64,000 bases of DNA, taken from NCBI GenBank assembly GCA_937922785.1, contig CALAJQ010000020.1:62001-126000 (forward strand), written 5' to 3'. The notes below the pieces were generated by a model, which was not told the DNA's origin, searched no databases, and was given only the letters and a program-made list of their open reading frames with translations. How positions within the stretch are numbered: the stretch's first letter is position 1; each line of letters begins with the position of its first letter. The translations under genes were made by a program, and so were the position numbers. Below are positions 33,457 to 42,250 of this stretch, in pieces. Origin of the DNA: an uncultured Acidimicrobiales bacterium. GTDB lineage: Bacteria; Actinomycetota; Acidimicrobiia; Acidimicrobiales; SZUA-35.

Positions 33457-34239
33457 ATGACCCTGACCCTTGGAACGGGCCCTCTGGCTGCGGATGCGCC
33501 CGAGACGACTAACTATGTTCTCGACGGGCCTCATCAGAAGCTGCTGTTCACAGTTTTCCCTCGTCGTATCCGGGCAAAATTGGGCGGTCAAACAATCGTC
33601 GATTCTGAGCGGGCGATGCTGCTCCATGAGAGCAATATCTTTCCCGTCCTCTACTTCCCCGTCGATGACGTTTCTATGCAGTTCTTGACCAAGACTGAGC
33701 ATTCAACTCACTGTCGGTACAAGGGAGACGCCTCGTACTGGACGATTTCCGCAAGCGAGACCGTGGCCGGGAACGCTGCTTGGGGCTATGAGAACCCGCT
33801 TGAGGCCGTGACCTGGCTGCGTGACCGCATTGCCATTGAGTCAAACCGAATGGACCAATGGTTCGACGAAGACGACGAAATCTTTGGTCACATACGTGAT
33901 CCGTATCACCGTGTTGACGCCCGCCCAACTAGCCGACACATTCAGGACCGCATCGCGGGCGGCCTAGTTGCAGAGACTACGAGCGCGTTTGTCGTCTCCG
34001 AGACTGGCGGACCAAACCGCATTTACATCCCGCCTGATGACATTCGAACTGAAGAGTTCGCCCAGTCGGACACAACCACGCATTGTCCCCACAAGGGCGA
34101 CACGGTTTATTGGCATCACAATAAGAGCGAATCTAACGACGTGGCGTGGAGTTACCCGACTCCTCTCGAAGAAGCCACTCGGGTCGCCAAGTATTGGTGC
34201 TTCGATGGTCCAAACGTGGAGGTGAACCGGATCAAGTGA
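33457..34239 (+). CDS. Tandem DUF427 protein
   Basis: The 260-residue protein is made of two DUF427 units. Unit 1 (~25-125) has VDSERAMLLHES, YFPVDDV, STHCRYKGDASYW and NAAWGYENPLEAV. Unit 2 (~150-255) has VVSETGGPNRIYIPPDDI, TTHCPHKGDTVYW and DVAWSYPTPLEEA. Both keep the Cys-x-(Y/H)-K-G core. DUF427 has no assigned reaction. Single-unit forms are about 95-120 residues, so this is a duplication. It probably belongs with the MarR-controlled DoxX gene. Confidence 0.9.
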   Translation: MTLTLGTGPLAADAPETTNYVLDGPHQKLLFTVFPRRIRAKLGGQTIVDSERAMLLHESNIFPVLYFPVDDVSMQFLTKTEHSTHCRYKGDASYWTISASETVAGNAAWGYENPLEAVTWLRDRIAIESNRMDQWFDEDDEIFGHIRDPYHRVDARPTSRHIQDRIAGGLVAETTSAFVVSETGGPNRIYIPPDDIRTEEFAQSDTTTHCPHKGDTVYWHHNKSESNDVAWSYPTPLEEATRVAKYWCFDGPNVEVNRIK

Positions 34240-34277
34240 CCGAGGTGGTCAGTACGTCAGGTGCCGATGGTTATGTC

Positions 34278-36143
34278 CTAAGGCTCGATAATCGCAGCGA
34301 TGCCGAAGGTAGTAAGGCTTTCGAACAGCTCACGAACGGTGTCTGCTGCACCAGAGATTTCAGCCTGATCAAGCGCACTCGAATCGCTCATGGCCAATGA
34401 AAAAACGGTGCGGCTGCAGCGAATCGTGGCCCCGGCTCTCTCGTCGATTTGGTTGGGCCGGTGGTGGACGGCCGAGCGACCAATGCCCAGCACGTGGTCT
34501 TCGTCGAGATCGGTGAAGTGCACGTTAATGGTCAACGGTCCGGAGGCAAACGCTTCAGGGTCGAACCTTACGCCGAGAATGTCAAACAGGTGTGATGCCT
34601 GCATTGCGTGCGACATGTCTTGGGTCGTGATTTGCCCGTCGGTTGGTGTGCCTTCTCGCAGCTCTCGGGCCCCCATGAGGTATGCGTTTCGCCATGTCGC
34701 AGCCTCGGACTGGTAAGCGAGTTGCTCGAGCGCATCAGCCTGTAACTGTCGAGCCGCTGTATTCGAGGGTTCAGCAAACACAACATGGTTTACCACCTGG
34801 GCAACCCAGCGGTAGTTGCCTTCTTCGTAGCTAGTTCGAGCTTTGGCTAAGACCTCGTCGGCGCCGCCCATGAAGTCGACGTAGTTGGTGCTGGCATCGA
34901 CCGGTGGCAGCGGGTTCAGGTTTGCTGGGTTGGCGTCGTACCAGCCGAGGTAGCGGTTATAAACCGACTTTGCGTTCTGGGAGACGCTTCCGTAGTAGCC
35001 ACGGGCGTGTGACTGGTTGAACTCTGCGGGAAGACGTAGCTCCTCAGCTATTTCGGTTGGAACTCGGCCGTCGTTGGCGAGCCGCATTGTTTGGTCGTGG
35101 ATCCAGCGGTAGAGGTCCCGCTGCATTGTCAGGAAGCCGCGCACGTCAGTGTTGCCAAAGCGGGGCCAATGGTGGCTGGCAAACATGGTGTCGGTTTGGC
35201 TGGCCCAGAGCTCGATGGCTTCCTGGATATATTTGCTCCACGCCAAGGCGTTGCGGGTTTGTGCACCACGGATGGGGTAAAGCTGATGCATCGTGTGGGT
35301 GCAGTTCTCGGCCATACACAGCAACCGTTTGTCCGGGAAGTGGAAGTTCATCTCGGCCGGAGCTTCTGCGTCGGGGGTGTTCTGGAACACAACACGGATG
35401 CCGCTTAGAGTCAGCTCTTCGCCGGTTTCGCTAACAGTCTCGGTAGGTGGCAGAAGGTTGGACGGCGCCATCGGTCGTTGTGTCCCGAGACCGCAATCAA
35501 CGTGTTCGAAAGGGCCTGAATCCAAAGACGGTCCAAACTGAAATCCGGCCCGGCGGCGCATGATGTGGCCAGCAATTGAGAACTCGCTGACAATCTCTTC
35601 GATGAAGCCGACCGGGGCCACGATTCGGACGTCACCCTTGTCCACCGCTTCTTGGCTTGTGACCCCCAAAATTCCGCCGAAGTGGTCGACATGGCTATGG
35701 GTGTAGACGACCGAGGTTACTGGGCGGTGTCCAAGCGTTCGGTTTGCCAGGTCAAGAGCGGCCGAGGCCGTTGCCGCGCAGGTGAGCGGGTCGATCACGA
35801 GCCACCCGCCGTCAGTGCCGGCCATAAGCGTGATGTTCGAAATGTCGTAGCCCCTTACCTGCCAAACACCCTCAGCCACTTCAAACAAACCATGTATCGC
35901 GTTAAGGCGGGCCTGGCGCCACAGGCCAGGATGAACCGACTCCGGCGCTAGCTCGGAGTCTCGGACGAAGTCGTGGTTCCTAGCGTCGAAGATCAACCGA
36001 CCGTTGGGCATGGCCACAACGGCCGGTTCGAGCTGAGCGATCAGGCCTTGGTTGGCGCGTTCGAAATCGCCAGGGTCATCGAAGGAAATTGCGGCGGCGC
36101 TGTTCGCGCTTGCGGTGTAGGAACTAGCCGGATTGTGGTCCAT
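34278..36143 (-). CDS. Alkylsulfatase (SdsA1/BDS1 type)
   Basis: The 621-residue protein has the zinc-binding THSHVDHFGG motif (~165-174), a second metal site in MAENCTHTMHQLYPIRGAQ and SHHWPRFGN. An alpha-helical dimerisation domain follows (YEEGNYRWVAQVVNHVVFAEPSNTAARQLQADALEQLAYQSEAATWRN), then a C-terminal SCP2-like domain (~500-621). This is the full class III alkylsulfatase plan, hydrolysing alkyl sulfates to alcohol and sulfate. I use ATG 36143; the longer frame adds 15 unlikely residues. It is divergent from an amidohydrolase gene across the ATTGTCGACAAT palindrome. No signal peptide is evident. Confidence 0.92.
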   Translation of the reverse strand: MDHNPASSYTASANSAAAISFDDPGDFERANQGLIAQLEPAVVAMPNGRLIFDARNHDFVRDSELAPESVHPGLWRQARLNAIHGLFEVAEGVWQVRGYDISNITLMAGTDGGWLVIDPLTCAATASAALDLANRTLGHRPVTSVVYTHSHVDHFGGILGVTSQEAVDKGDVRIVAPVGFIEEIVSEFSIAGHIMRRRAGFQFGPSLDSGPFEHVDCGLGTQRPMAPSNLLPPTETVSETGEELTLSGIRVVFQNTPDAEAPAEMNFHFPDKRLLCMAENCTHTMHQLYPIRGAQTRNALAWSKYIQEAIELWASQTDTMFASHHWPRFGNTDVRGFLTMQRDLYRWIHDQTMRLANDGRVPTEIAEELRLPAEFNQSHARGYYGSVSQNAKSVYNRYLGWYDANPANLNPLPPVDASTNYVDFMGGADEVLAKARTSYEEGNYRWVAQVVNHVVFAEPSNTAARQLQADALEQLAYQSEAATWRNAYLMGARELREGTPTDGQITTQDMSHAMQASHLFDILGVRFDPEAFASGPLTINVHFTDLDEDHVLGIGRSAVHHRPNQIDERAGATIRCSRTVFSLAMSDSSALDQAEISGAADTVRELFESLTTFGIAAIIEP

Positions 36144-36204
36144 GGGCGCCTTTCTGGCTGGATCTCTCGAACGGATCGGCCACCACACTTTGCCCTATGC
36201 GGGC

Positions 36205-36220
36205 GATTGTCGACAATCGG
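36205..36220. promoter_or_regulatory. GntR-type palindrome CGATTGTCGACAATCG
   Basis: This is a perfect 16-bp palindrome in the divergent region of the alkylsulfatase and amidohydrolase genes. Its 12-bp core ATTGTCGACAAT is identical to the one in the divergent galD/ligC promoter region at 51575-51586. The core resembles operators of FadR-subfamily GntR proteins, and such a gene lies at 48881. Confidence 0.75.
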
Positions 36221-36280
36221 GAGCTCCACATGCGATCATCGGGTATGCCTGGTGTCGGTGGAGATTCAGTTGGTTGCTAA

Positions 36281-37969
36281 ATGAACGCCACCGCAGATCG
36301 CGTTTTTCATGGTTGTCTTGTTCTTGGTAGTGGGACTGACGGACCGTCACCATCAGCGTTAGCAGTTTCGGGCAGTAGGATCGTGGCCGTTGGCGGCGAC
36401 GAGGTGCTTGGCCTAATCGGTCCTTCAACCGATGTCATAGACCTGGAGGGTCGCACACTTCTTCCGGGAATCAACGACGGCCATTTACACATTGGCGGAT
36501 TCTCACAAAGTCGGCCGCCAACTGCCCTTAGCGTGTCACCAAAGACCTGCCCGACCGTTAGGTCGATTGCCACTGCTATCGCCGAGCGAGTCGGCCAGTT
36601 GGAGACTGACGAGTGGCTCACGGGCCGGGGATGGGTAGGGGAGAGTCTCGACGATCTGCCTGGCACCGAACCCTGGGCGGGCTTGATTGACGACGTGTCG
36701 CCCCATAACCCGGTGATTCTCACCGACTTCAGCGGACACGCCATCTGGGTGAACTCGGCGGCCATGCGGGCGGCCGGAGTTTCGAAAGACTCTGTCGTTC
36801 CTCAGGCCGGGCTCGCTCGTCGTGACTCCGAAGGCGAATACACCGGACTGTTCGTTGACGCTGCGCAGGCGATGATCACCGATCACATCCCCGCTCGGAC
36901 CGATGCCCAACTCGAGGAGGCCATCCGAGGTGGGATCAGCGAGCTTCACCGTAACGGAATCACCTCGATGACCGATGCAGCGCTTAACCCGCTGCCGGGC
37001 AACGAAGACACTCTTGGTGGATCGCGGGTGTTTGACCTGTTGCGTCGGATCTGCAATAGCGATGACGTCAAGATGCGGACCAACGTCTTGCTCACGTTTA
37101 GCTCGCTCGGCTCATCCCTGCTGGAGCACACAGTTGCTGGCCTAAACGAGTGGGTTCGGCCCGAGAGCGACCCCAACTGGTTCAACGTTCGTGGCCTCAA
37201 GATCTTCGCCGACGGAGTTCCACCCAGCTGCACCGCGTGGGTGTCTCACGCATATCCCGACGGCAGCCACGGTTGCCTTACCGTTGGCGGAGAAACCGAT
37301 GCCGACCGGGCCGAGGAGCTGGCCCAGATCATCCGAACCGGCCACAGCTACGGCATGCAAGTTGGGGTCCACGCCACCGGCGACCTCACTGTGGAAGCAG
37401 TGTTGGACGGGTTCCAGCAACTCTCAGGCCATCAAGCTGGCGAAGATCTTAGGGATTCCCGGCACTACATAATCCATGGGCCCCTGGCCACACCAGAGAT
37501 GTTGGCCAAGGCAGGTTCGCTTGGCATTGGGTTCAACGTGCAGCCGTCGCTTAAGGCCACATCAGCGCGAGCGATCGAGGCGTTGTTCGGGCGAGAATTG
37601 AGCAACTGGCAATGGCCCCTACGGTCAATGCTTGACTCTGGCAGTGTTATGGCCGCTAGCTCGGATGCGCCCGTATGTGAACCAAACTGGCGTCACGGGA
37701 TCGCCGGTGCCGTTCTGCGGGAAACAGCCGACGGCGAAGTGTTCGGTGCGGAGCAACGCATAAAAGTTGAAGAGGCAGTCCACGCCTACACCACTGCCGG
37801 TGCATGGCAGGACGGAGCGGAAACCTGGAAGGGCTCCCTTGTCCCGGGCATGGTTGCCGATCTGTGTGTGGTTGATTCTCGATTGACTACAGACGACCCC
37901 CACACCTTTGCCGAGGCCGAAGTATCCATGACCGTGGTCGATGGCGTCATCGTGCACGAAACGATTTGA
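36281..37969 (+). CDS. YtcJ-like amidohydrolase
   Basis: The 562-residue protein has the amidohydrolase_3 layout. It has an N-terminal beta sandwich (VFHGCLVLGSGT ... LLPGINDGHLHIGG with the metal HxH), VLTDFSGHAIWVNSAA, an internal GVHATGDLTVEAVLDGF with metal His, IIHGPLATPEML, and a late Asp in MAASSDAPVCEP. Such enzymes hydrolyse amides, carbamates or related bonds; the substrate is unknown. The MBL-fold gene follows after 12 bp, so the two probably act in one route. Confidence 0.9.
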   Translation: MNATADRVFHGCLVLGSGTDGPSPSALAVSGSRIVAVGGDEVLGLIGPSTDVIDLEGRTLLPGINDGHLHIGGFSQSRPPTALSVSPKTCPTVRSIATAIAERVGQLETDEWLTGRGWVGESLDDLPGTEPWAGLIDDVSPHNPVILTDFSGHAIWVNSAAMRAAGVSKDSVVPQAGLARRDSEGEYTGLFVDAAQAMITDHIPARTDAQLEEAIRGGISELHRNGITSMTDAALNPLPGNEDTLGGSRVFDLLRRICNSDDVKMRTNVLLTFSSLGSSLLEHTVAGLNEWVRPESDPNWFNVRGLKIFADGVPPSCTAWVSHAYPDGSHGCLTVGGETDADRAEELAQIIRTGHSYGMQVGVHATGDLTVEAVLDGFQQLSGHQAGEDLRDSRHYIIHGPLATPEMLAKAGSLGIGFNVQPSLKATSARAIEALFGRELSNWQWPLRSMLDSGSVMAASSDAPVCEPNWRHGIAGAVLRETADGEVFGAEQRIKVEEAVHAYTTAGAWQDGAETWKGSLVPGMVADLCVVDSRLTTDDPHTFAEAEVSMTVVDGVIVHETI

Positions 37970-37981
37970 GCGGAGAGCACC

Positions 37982-38872
37982 ATGGGAATTCTTGAGAGTG
38001 GCCGCGAGTCCGGATACGTCGCCGAGTCGACCGAAGTAATCGTGACTGGTACCGGAATACCAAGCCTAGATCCGAAACGGGCTGGCGCTGGCGTCCTGGT
38101 CAGGCATGGTGAGATAGCGCTTCACTTCGATGCAGGCCGAGCAACCGCTACCCGAGTTGTTGAAACCGGAACTGATATCGGTGACCTCGATGCCGTGTTC
38201 TTGACCCACTATCACTCTGACCACGTCATTGGACTTCACGACTTTGTGATTTCTAGATGGGCCGAGGACGACCTTGACCTCAACGACAGGTTGCAGATTG
38301 TTGCCCCCAATGGTGCCACCCTTCGTTTTTGCCAGCGGATGCTTGACCTATGGGGTGATGATCTTGAAGTTAGGGCCGAACACAACGGCCGGTCGTCCGA
38401 TCCGAAAGTCGAACTAATCGGCTTTGATACGCCGACCGGCTTGGTCGAAGTCTGGGCAAAGGGGGACGTGCGAGTAGTCGCCGGGCCAGTGCGCCACGAG
38501 CCCGTTGTTGGGGCTGTCGGTTTTCGAATCGAGACTCCCGATGGGGTAGTTGCGATAAGCGGCGACACCACTGTATGCCCCGAAGTTGCAGCGCTGGCTG
38601 AAGGGGCCGACGTTGTTGTGTACGAAGCGCTTCGGCGTAAGCAGCTGTTGGACCTGCCCGAAGAACTGCATTTCATCGCCGACTACCACGCCGACACCGT
38701 TGAGATCGGTGCGCAGATGGCGGCGTTGAAGATTCCCACCGTGATGCTCACCCACCTCATTCCTCCGCCGTCGACGGAAGCAGAAAGCGCTGAGTTCGAA
38801 AGCGACCTGAGATCAGGCGGCTACACCGGCACGGTCATCGTTTGCAACGACCTCGATAAGTTCACGTTCTAA
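37982..38872 (+). CDS. RNase Z-like metallo-beta-lactamase hydrolase
   Basis: The 296-residue protein has VILTGTG-like start (VIVTGTGIPSLD), the metal motif LTHYHSDHVIGL (~78-89), Asp in VAISGDTTVC, and a last His in VMLTHLIPPP. The overall plan follows the ElaC/arylsulfatase-like MBL group. Because it is in an operon with an amidohydrolase and is surrounded by sulfatases, a role as a small-molecule esterase or sulfatase is more likely than tRNA processing. That is inference. Confidence 0.87.
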   Translation: MGILESGRESGYVAESTEVIVTGTGIPSLDPKRAGAGVLVRHGEIALHFDAGRATATRVVETGTDIGDLDAVFLTHYHSDHVIGLHDFVISRWAEDDLDLNDRLQIVAPNGATLRFCQRMLDLWGDDLEVRAEHNGRSSDPKVELIGFDTPTGLVEVWAKGDVRVVAGPVRHEPVVGAVGFRIETPDGVVAISGDTTVCPEVAALAEGADVVVYEALRRKQLLDLPEELHFIADYHADTVEIGAQMAALKIPTVMLTHLIPPPSTEAESAEFESDLRSGGYTGTVIVCNDLDKFTF

Positions 38873-38873
38873 C

Positions 38874-38939
38874 GGGGACAGGCCTGGCTCATGCTCACCT
38901 TCGCCACGGGCGAGGTGAGCGTGAAATAGGCCTGTCCCC
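38874..38939. repeat. Nested REP-like hairpin between convergent genes
   Basis: The outer arms GGGGACAGGCCT (38874-38885) and AGGCCTGTCCCC (38928-38939) are perfect 12-mers. An inner pair GCTCACCT (38893-38900) and AGGTGAGC (38913-38920) encloses a CGCC/GGCG tip. The GGGGACAGGCCT end resembles REP-type elements mobilised by RAYT transposases in other bacteria. It also lies where a bidirectional terminator is expected. Confidence 0.7.
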
Positions 38940-38959
38940 ATTGGCTCACCTGGTCCGCG

Positions 38960-40546
38960 TTATTTCTGGAACCACAGATAGGCGAACCAGTGGGTGTCGG
39001 GTGGGCCGGCGTAGGGTTCGAGCTCGTAGCGGCATGGCTGTTCCATTAGGCGTGGGTCATTTTGGTCTTCAAGCACGGACAGCAAGCGAGCTTCCATCCG
39101 GGCCCGAACCTCTTCAAACGCGGGATCATCGGCCAGATTGGTGAGGTAGTCGGGATCGGTGTTGAGGTCATACAGCTCTTCTCGTGGTCGCTTGCCGACG
39201 GCAAGGTCGTACAGCGGTTCGACGTCTTGGTCTTCCCGGTTGAGGATCATCCAAGCCTTGGTTGGGCCGGCGTCCCAATCCATGATTGTCCGCAGCGGGT
39301 TCTTGGCTAGTTGGTCCCAGGTGGGCTTGTTCTCCGCAGGTGTGTCAGGCCCAAGATCGATCGGGTCTCCAAGCGGCCAGCGGTCGGGTTCGAAGTTGAT
39401 GATGTATATGAAGTCCTTCTCGCGAAGTGAGCGCTGCGGGTAGGGGAGGAACCCAGCCCGGGCGTGGGCCACGTGGCGTTCGCGTCCGGTAACTACGTAG
39501 TCTCGCTCGGGCTCAATCTGACCACTCGCCGAACTTTGTAGCAACGGCACAAGACTGGTCGCCGACATAGATTCCGGCGGTTCGATTCCACCGACCTCAC
39601 AAAGCGTGGGGCCAAAGTCCATCAGGTTCACAAAGTCTTCGATCACGCGTCCGGGCTCGACGACGCCTGGCCAGCGCACGGCTAATGCAACCTCACAACC
39701 AATGTCATACAGGTTGTTCTTCGAGCGGGGAATGCCCGGAATCCCGTGATCACCACTAACCACGATGATCGTGTTTTCGTACTCTCCGGCCTTCTTCAGT
39801 TCTTCGACGAGAATGCCTAGGCCGTGGTCGAAGGCCAGCACCTCGCCCAAATAATCGCCGACGTCTTCACGAACATCGTGGACGTCAGGCAAGAAGCCTG
39901 GCATCTTGCCTTGTAGGTCATCGGGGTCGATGTTCCAAAGTGCTTTGCCTGAACCGCGCTCCCACGACCGGTGAGTGTTGGCCGGCCCCCACCAATAACA
40001 GAACGGCCGATCCTTGCGCCGAGCCAACAGGAACGAACGAACGTTTTCACGGGTCTCGGCGTACAAGAGTTGCTTGGCCCCCTCGATGCCGAACTTTTCT
40101 CCGAACGACGTGACGTAATGGGAGAACTGGTTGAAGTCGAGTCCGGCCGGGTTGTAAGAGGTTCGAAACCCGCCCATAGGGGAGTTGCGGGTCTGACCGG
40201 GGCTCCACACCTTGTAGGTGTGGCCGATTTCGTAGCCGCCACGTTCTTCAAGCTCTAGCGGGAACGTTGGGATCTCTTCATCCCATTCTGATCCCATCAA
40301 GATTGAGCCAAGGCCGGTCTGCCAGAAGTATTGACCCGCCAGAATGGAGCTACGGCAAGGCGTACATGTCGGAGCAGGAACCAGCGCGTTCAGGAAAAGG
40401 GCACCCTCGGCAGCGATGGCGTCGAAGCTGGGAGTCTCGATTAGGTCGTTCCATGTGCTCGCCCCTGGAGCGTCGCGATACGCGCTGGCGTAGCGGCCCC
40501 AGTCGTCGGCGAATGCAAACACAATGTTCGGTCGGTCTAGCTGCAC
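38960..40546 (-). CDS. Type I sulfatase (arylsulfatase family)
   Basis: The 528-residue protein has an N-terminal metal Asp pair (NIVFAFADDWG). The formylglycine motif Cys61-T-P-C-R is within PTCTPCRSSILAG, and the rest carries GDHGIPG and other alkaline-phosphatase-fold motifs (~270). It needs a formylglycine-generating enzyme for Cys61; none is in the window. I chose GTG 40546 with GGAG 5 nt upstream over a TTG at 40579. No signal peptide is visible, so it should act on cytoplasmic sulfate esters. It fits the two alkylsulfatases nearby. Confidence 0.9.
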   Translation of the reverse strand: MQLDRPNIVFAFADDWGRYASAYRDAPGASTWNDLIETPSFDAIAAEGALFLNALVPAPTCTPCRSSILAGQYFWQTGLGSILMGSEWDEEIPTFPLELEERGGYEIGHTYKVWSPGQTRNSPMGGFRTSYNPAGLDFNQFSHYVTSFGEKFGIEGAKQLLYAETRENVRSFLLARRKDRPFCYWWGPANTHRSWERGSGKALWNIDPDDLQGKMPGFLPDVHDVREDVGDYLGEVLAFDHGLGILVEELKKAGEYENTIIVVSGDHGIPGIPRSKNNLYDIGCEVALAVRWPGVVEPGRVIEDFVNLMDFGPTLCEVGGIEPPESMSATSLVPLLQSSASGQIEPERDYVVTGRERHVAHARAGFLPYPQRSLREKDFIYIINFEPDRWPLGDPIDLGPDTPAENKPTWDQLAKNPLRTIMDWDAGPTKAWMILNREDQDVEPLYDLAVGKRPREELYDLNTDPDYLTNLADDPAFEEVRARMEARLLSVLEDQNDPRLMEQPCRYELEPYAGPPDTHWFAYLWFQK

Positions 40547-40617
40547 CTTTGCTCCGCAAATGACATAGGGCCTCCTCAAATGACAGGTCCTAACGGATGT
40601 TACTAAGATCTAATCGC

Positions 40618-40920
40618 ATGAGCGAAGCGCAGTCAGCAGCCATCGGCACTTGGCGCTTGAGCGTCTCGACCAAACGGGGCCAAGAGCATCCGATCGTCGC
40701 TCTTGCCGCCGACGGCACCGGCATTTACCAGAGCCCCGAAGGCCCGCTACCGGTGACGGCAACTTATGATGGCGACGACGTCTCATTCACCGCGATTCAC
40801 AAAACTGTGATGACTGATTTCTCGATGCGGTTTCGGGGCACAGCCACGGGAGACAAGTTCGACGGAGCCATGGTTACCGTTATGGGCGCTCACCCCATAA
40901 CCGGTGAGCGCGTCGGCTAA
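40618..40920 (+). CDS. Small beta-sheet protein, unknown
   Basis: The 100-residue protein has alternating beta-strand sequence (IGTWRLSVSTKRGQ ... PVTATYDGDDVSFTAIHKTV ... MRFRGTATGDKFDGAMVTVMG). It resembles lipocalin-like sensors with a G-x-W start, similar to small proteins that measure ligand-bound mass change. The family is not recognised. ATG 40618 follows TAAGAT by 8 nt. It converges on the CMD gene with a 4-bp overlap and is divergent from the sulfatase. Confidence 0.7.
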   Translation: MSEAQSAAIGTWRLSVSTKRGQEHPIVALAADGTGIYQSPEGPLPVTATYDGDDVSFTAIHKTVMTDFSMRFRGTATGDKFDGAMVTVMGAHPITGERVG

Positions 40921-41456
40921 TCGTCGAAGCTGCGTTTGCCGGGGCCGACGCCCAACCCAAACGTGTTCGCGAACATGCTCACCATTGTGTAGTGGCCAAG
41001 GAAGATGACTAGCTCGAGCATGACTTCTTCCGAGTAGCGTGACCGAAGAATCGCCCAAGCGTCATCAGGGACGGTTGCTTCGTCCAGCAGTCCGTCGGTG
41101 GCAACGAGGATGGCTTTTGACCAACTATCCCAACCCTCAGCATCAGGCCCTTGTTTAACCCACTCACATTCTTGGGCGGTTACTCCTGCTTCGATCGCCT
41201 TGGCGTAGTGCTGGCCCCATTCAAACTCAGATTGGTATTTCCAGCTGATCCTAAGAACCATGAGTTCGCGGTCCCTGGCTGGAATCTGGGTTTCGAAGTT
41301 GGCGAACGAACCCGTTGCTTTCAGGCGGCGCAGCGCTTCAGGGTGTCGAGCCAGAAGTTGGAACAAGCTGAGTTGAGCCTGGGTGTCGTTCATTAGCGAA
41401 CGCTGCTCGTCGTTCATCTCTTCAGGCGCAACAAGCGGGATGCGGGGCTCGCTCAC
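40917..41456 (-). CDS. Carboxymuconolactone decarboxylase-family protein (Cys-free type)
   Basis: The 179-residue protein has the CMD helices RELMVLRISWKYQSEFEWGQHYAKAIEAGVT. The redox Cys pair is replaced by E-W in FEWGQH, as in decarboxylase-like rather than peroxidase-like members. This contrasts with the two UGA-containing CMD genes at 24297 and 24879. Its ATG overlaps the stop of the SDR gene (ATGA), so the pair is co-translated. A role in ring-derived lactone or acid metabolism is possible; the substrate is unknown. Confidence 0.88.
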   Translation of the reverse strand: MSEPRIPLVAPEEMNDEQRSLMNDTQAQLSLFQLLARHPEALRRLKATGSFANFETQIPARDRELMVLRISWKYQSEFEWGQHYAKAIEAGVTAQECEWVKQGPDAEGWDSWSKAILVATDGLLDEATVPDDAWAILRSRYSEEVMLELVIFLGHYTMVSMFANTFGLGVGPGKRSFDD

Positions 41457-42211
41457 AGCAAGAACCCTCCGTCTATTGGGAAGGCAGTTCCAGTAACGAA
41501 GCTGGCTTCTTCGGACGCCAGGTATGCGATTGCGGCAGCAACGTCGGACGGTTTGCCGACTCTGCCGATTGGGTGCTTGGCTTCCACGAACGCTCGTAGG
41601 TCTGGGTCAGCGAAGGCTTCGGCAGCTAGGGGAGTTTCGATCACGGCTGGGCATAGGCAGTTCACTCGAATGTGGTCGCCCGCGTACTCCAGCGCTGCGT
41701 TGCGGCTCAGCCCGACCACACCGTGCTTCGCCGAGACATAGGCCGACCCTGCAACTGGGCCGGCCTTGAGGCCAGCGGTGGATGAAATGTTGATGATCGA
41801 ACCTCTGCCTTGCTCGAGCATCTGGGGAATCTCATATTTCATTGACAAGAACACGCCTTTGAGGTTCACGTCGATCACAGAATCGAAGTGTTCCTCCTCC
41901 ATCTCGTGCAACCGAGTCATCTGGCCACTCACACCGGCGTTGTTCACCGCTATGTCGAGTCGCCCCAGCTCGGAAACCGTTTTGTCAACCATCCTTTTGG
42001 CGTCGGCAGCGACTGCCACGTCGCCTTGCACAAAGATCGCTCGCCCACCCGATGCCTTGATCTGCTCGAGGGCCGAGGCTCCTGCTTCAGCCCGACGGCC
42101 GCTGATAGCAACTTCGGCTCCTTCAGAACAAAGCCGTAAGGCAGCCTCAAGGCCGATTCCCGTTGACCCGCCGGTTATTAGTGCAGTCTTGCCAGTGAAG
42201 CGCATGACCAT
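41453..42211 (-). CDS. Short-chain dehydrogenase/reductase
   Basis: The 252-residue protein has the classical SDR features: cofactor loop TGGSTGIG (~13-20), NNAG (~90), the catalytic Ser (NISSTAG) and YVSAKHG (Tyr-x-x-x-Lys). The C-terminal IDGGFLL is typical. The residue after the second strand (SGRR) suggests NADP preference. ATG 42205 may be the true start because TAGATT lies 6 nt before it. It is first in a two-gene operon with the CMD protein. The substrate is unknown. Confidence 0.92.
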   Translation of the reverse strand: MVMRFTGKTALITGGSTGIGLEAALRLCSEGAEVAISGRRAEAGASALEQIKASGGRAIFVQGDVAVAADAKRMVDKTVSELGRLDIAVNNAGVSGQMTRLHEMEEEHFDSVIDVNLKGVFLSMKYEIPQMLEQGRGSIINISSTAGLKAGPVAGSAYVSAKHGVVGLSRNAALEYAGDHIRVNCLCPAVIETPLAAEAFADPDLRAFVEAKHPIGRVGKPSDVAAAIAYLASEEASFVTGTAFPIDGGFLL

Positions 42212-42220
42212 AATCTAGTA

Positions 42221-42237
42221 ACGATCGTGAACATCGT
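42221..42237. promoter_or_regulatory. Possible operator ACGAT-n7-ATCGT
   Basis: An inverted repeat with 5-base arms lies in the 39-bp divergent region of the SDR and aldolase-like genes, overlapping the likely promoters. It is short and could be chance. Confidence 0.35.
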
Positions 42238-42250
42238 GTAGACAAGAGTT

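Noticed and set aside
37982-38872. tRNA 3' processing RNase Z
   Set aside because: The operon partner is an amidohydrolase and the surroundings are catabolic. The MBL motif alone does not support tRNA processing.
39581-39600. GGTTCGATTCC string resembling a tRNA T-arm
   Set aside because: It lies inside the sulfatase coding frame and no acceptor or anticodon stems can be formed around it.
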